Assembly (NCBI GenBank): GCA_965368785.1
Contig: CBDUOG010000004.1
Span: forward strand, 1 to 64,000
Length of the DNA: 64,000 nucleotides
Reading direction: 5' to 3'
DNA from: Silanimonas sp965368785
Lineage (GTDB): Bacteria > Pseudomonadota > Gammaproteobacteria > Xanthomonadales > Xanthomonadaceae
The translations under genes were made by a program, and so were the position numbers. Every line of letters starts with the position of its first letter. The stretch's first letter is position 1. Of the stretch, positions 62,803-64,000 are shown one piece after another. Under the pieces are notes generated by a model. It saw only the letters and a program-made list of their open reading frames with translations. It was not told where the DNA came from and did no database searches.

Positions 62803-63174
62803 TTAAGCGATCGACGCTTTGATATCTTCTTTGATGCGTGCTGCTTTGCCTTCCAGATCGCGCAAGTAGTACAACTTGCTCTGGCGCACTTTGCCTTTAC
62901 GCTTCACGTCCACCGAATCAATCGCGTGGCTGTGGGTTTGGAATACGCGCTCAACGCCGTGACCATGCGAAATTTTGCGCACAGTGAACGACGAATTCAG
63001 GCCTGCATTTTTCTTAGCAATAACCACGCCTTCATAGGCCTGGATACGCTCACGGTTGCCTTCCTTCACTTTAACGTTGACGACAATGGTGTCGCCCGGG
63101 CTAAAGCTCGGCAGTTCGCGGGTGGTTTGCGCTGCTTCAAAGTCAGCAACAATGGACATGTTGAGATTGCTCAT
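62803..63174 (-). CDS. rplS: 50S ribosomal protein L19
   Basis: 123 residues. FSPGDTIVVNVKVKEGNRERIQAYEGVVIAKKN and RSKLYYLR-like RQSKLYYLRDLEGKAARIKE are standard L19. Bridges the subunit interface. 104 bp after trmD, the conserved rpsP-rimM-trmD-rplS order. Confidence 0.98.
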   Translation of the reverse strand: MSNLNMSIVADFEAAQTTRELPSFSPGDTIVVNVKVKEGNRERIQAYEGVVIAKKNAGLNSSFTVRKISHGHGVERVFQTHSHAIDSVDVKRKGKVRQSKLYYLRDLEGKAARIKEDIKASIA

Positions 63175-63278
63175 GATGACACCGGAGTCTTTAAATTAAT
63201 TGGGTTCGACTGAGACAGAACGCCTCACGAAGTCGGCCATTATAGCCTGCCAATTCAGCAGATTACCAGCATATTTCG

Positions 63279-64000
63279 CTATGAATCGCTATCTTTGGCC
63301 TTGGCCGCCGCCCGTTCTTCTATAAAGGCTTGAAGCAAGCCCTTATCGGCGGCACTGAGCTGCATTTTCTCCAGTAAATCCGGGCGCCGGAGCCAGGTAC
63401 GTCCCAGCGACTGCTGGCGGCGCCAACGGGCGATTTTTGCGTGATCACCCGACAGTAAAACCTCGGGAACGCCCTCAGTGCCATAGCTATCGGACCGAGT
63501 GTAATGCGGGCAATCCAATAAGCCATTTTCAAAGCTGTCCTGGGTCGCCGAGTCGGCATGATTCAGGGCGCCTTCCTGCACCCGCCCCATCGCATCGATC
63601 AATACCGCCGCGGCTAACTCACCACCGGAAAGCACATAGTCGCCGATCGAAACTTCTTCGCTGACGTGTTTATCAATAAAGCGCTCATCCACCCCTTCGT
63701 AGCGCCCGCACAGCAGAATCAAATCCGTCATGGCCGCCAGTTCACGGACCTTGGCCTGGGTCAGCGGCACGCCCTGCGGGCTCAGATAAATCAGCGGGGC
63801 TTGCGGATTTTGCTCACGAATAGCCTCAAGACAGGATTCCAATGGCTCGTTGAGCATGATCATGCCGGGGCCACCGCCAAACGGGCGCTCGTCGACGCGA
63901 CGATAATTGCCGGTCGCATAGTCACGCGGATTCCATGACTTCACCGATATCAAACCGCCATCGGCCGCGCGTCCAACCACGCCAACGCGTGAGGAGGCAT
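63279..64000 (-). CDS. trmD: tRNA (guanine-N1)-methyltransferase TrmD (5' end cut off)
   Basis: About 240 codons are visible; the N-terminal ten or so residues lie beyond the window edge. The apparent GTG at 63980 is inside the gene. PFGGGPGMIM and the knot region LLCGRYEGVDERFI, IGDYVLSGGELAA identify SPOUT-class TrmD. It makes m1G37 and prevents +1 frameshifting. Followed by rplS. Confidence 0.96.
   Translation of the reverse strand, partial: ASSRVGVVGRAADGGLISVKSWNPRDYATGNYRRVDERPFGGGPGMIMLNEPLESCLEAIREQNPQAPLIYLSPQGVPLTQAKVRELAAMTDLILLCGRYEGVDERFIDKHVSEEVSIGDYVLSGGELAAAVLIDAMGRVQEGALNHADSATQDSFENGLLDCPHYTRSDSYGTEGVPEVLLSGDHAKIARWRRQQSLGRTWLRRPDLLEKMQLSAADKGLLQAFIEERAAAKAKDSDS

Noticed and set aside
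62572..63213. 213-codon plus-strand frame over rplS
   Set aside because: Antisense to L19 and Hsp15; no support.

Overview
The window is a contiguous, gene-dense stretch of a Gram-negative bacterial chromosome, almost certainly gammaproteobacterial. Support comes from gene content and order: queA-tgt-yajC-secD-secF, yceD-rpmF-fabH-fabD-fabG-acpP-fabF-pabB-pabC-mltG-tmk-holB-pilZ, dnaX-ybaB-recR next to the 4.5S RNA and a tRNA-Ser, dnaQ-rnhA-yafS-like-gloB, tig-clpP-clpX-lon-hupB-(tRNA-Val, tRNA-Asp)-ppiD-fabI, and recA-recX-alaS-csrA with a tRNA-Ser. LPS core genes (KdkA-type kinase, GT9 heptosyltransferase) and lipoprotein/outer-membrane functions confirm a diderm. The species cannot be fixed from the sequence alone.

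Layout. 1-7.1 kb (minus strand): Sec accessory membrane proteins and the queuosine pair, preceded by a small DesK/NarL-type two-component system. 7.3-8.8 kb: an isolated plus-strand class III aminotransferase. 8.9-20.1 kb (minus): one long fatty-acid, folate, nucleotide and replication gene train. 20.2-24.1 kb (plus): a small membrane protein and a CHASE-PAS-PAS-GGDEF-EAL c-di-GMP enzyme. 24.1-25.7 kb: an ArnT/PMT-like glycosyltransferase, divergent from a MoxR-DUF58-TgpA operon and an Slp lipoprotein (25.7-30.0 kb). 30.0-30.4 kb: a 113-bp tandem repeat. 30.4-33.7 kb (minus): tRNA-Ser, 4.5S RNA, dnaX, ybaB, recR, hinT. 33.8-36.7 kb: LPS-core associated genes. 36.7-38.1 kb: a mostly gene-free stretch around a tRNA-Ser(CGA) with structured repeats. 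38.1-42.4 kb: PP2C phosphatase, dnaQ/rnhA/methyltransferase, gloB, fabI. 42.4-51.1 kb (minus): PpiD, two tRNAs, HU, Lon, ClpX, ClpP, trigger factor. 51.2-52.5 kb: seven tRNA genes. 52.6-57.9 kb (minus): csrA, alaS, recX, recA, pncC. 57.9-64 kb: mutS, a Cys/Met-metabolism PLP enzyme with a divergent Lrp regulator, hslR, rplS and the 3' part of trmD.

Most of the window is housekeeping. I see no CRISPR array, insertion sequence, integrase, toxin-antitoxin pair or obvious defence system. The least explained material lies outside the genes: a family of hairpin-rich repeats beside two tRNA-Ser genes, in which stems change sequence but keep pairing; an inverted copy of the tRNA-Ser(CGA) 3' end plus its terminator; and a tandem 113-bp repeat with two hairpins per unit. 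Among genes, the oddities are the loss of plsX from its usual place with a degenerate kinase-like gene nearby, a PabB with the TrpE-type PIAGT motif, and an aminotransferase with an altered cofactor motif.
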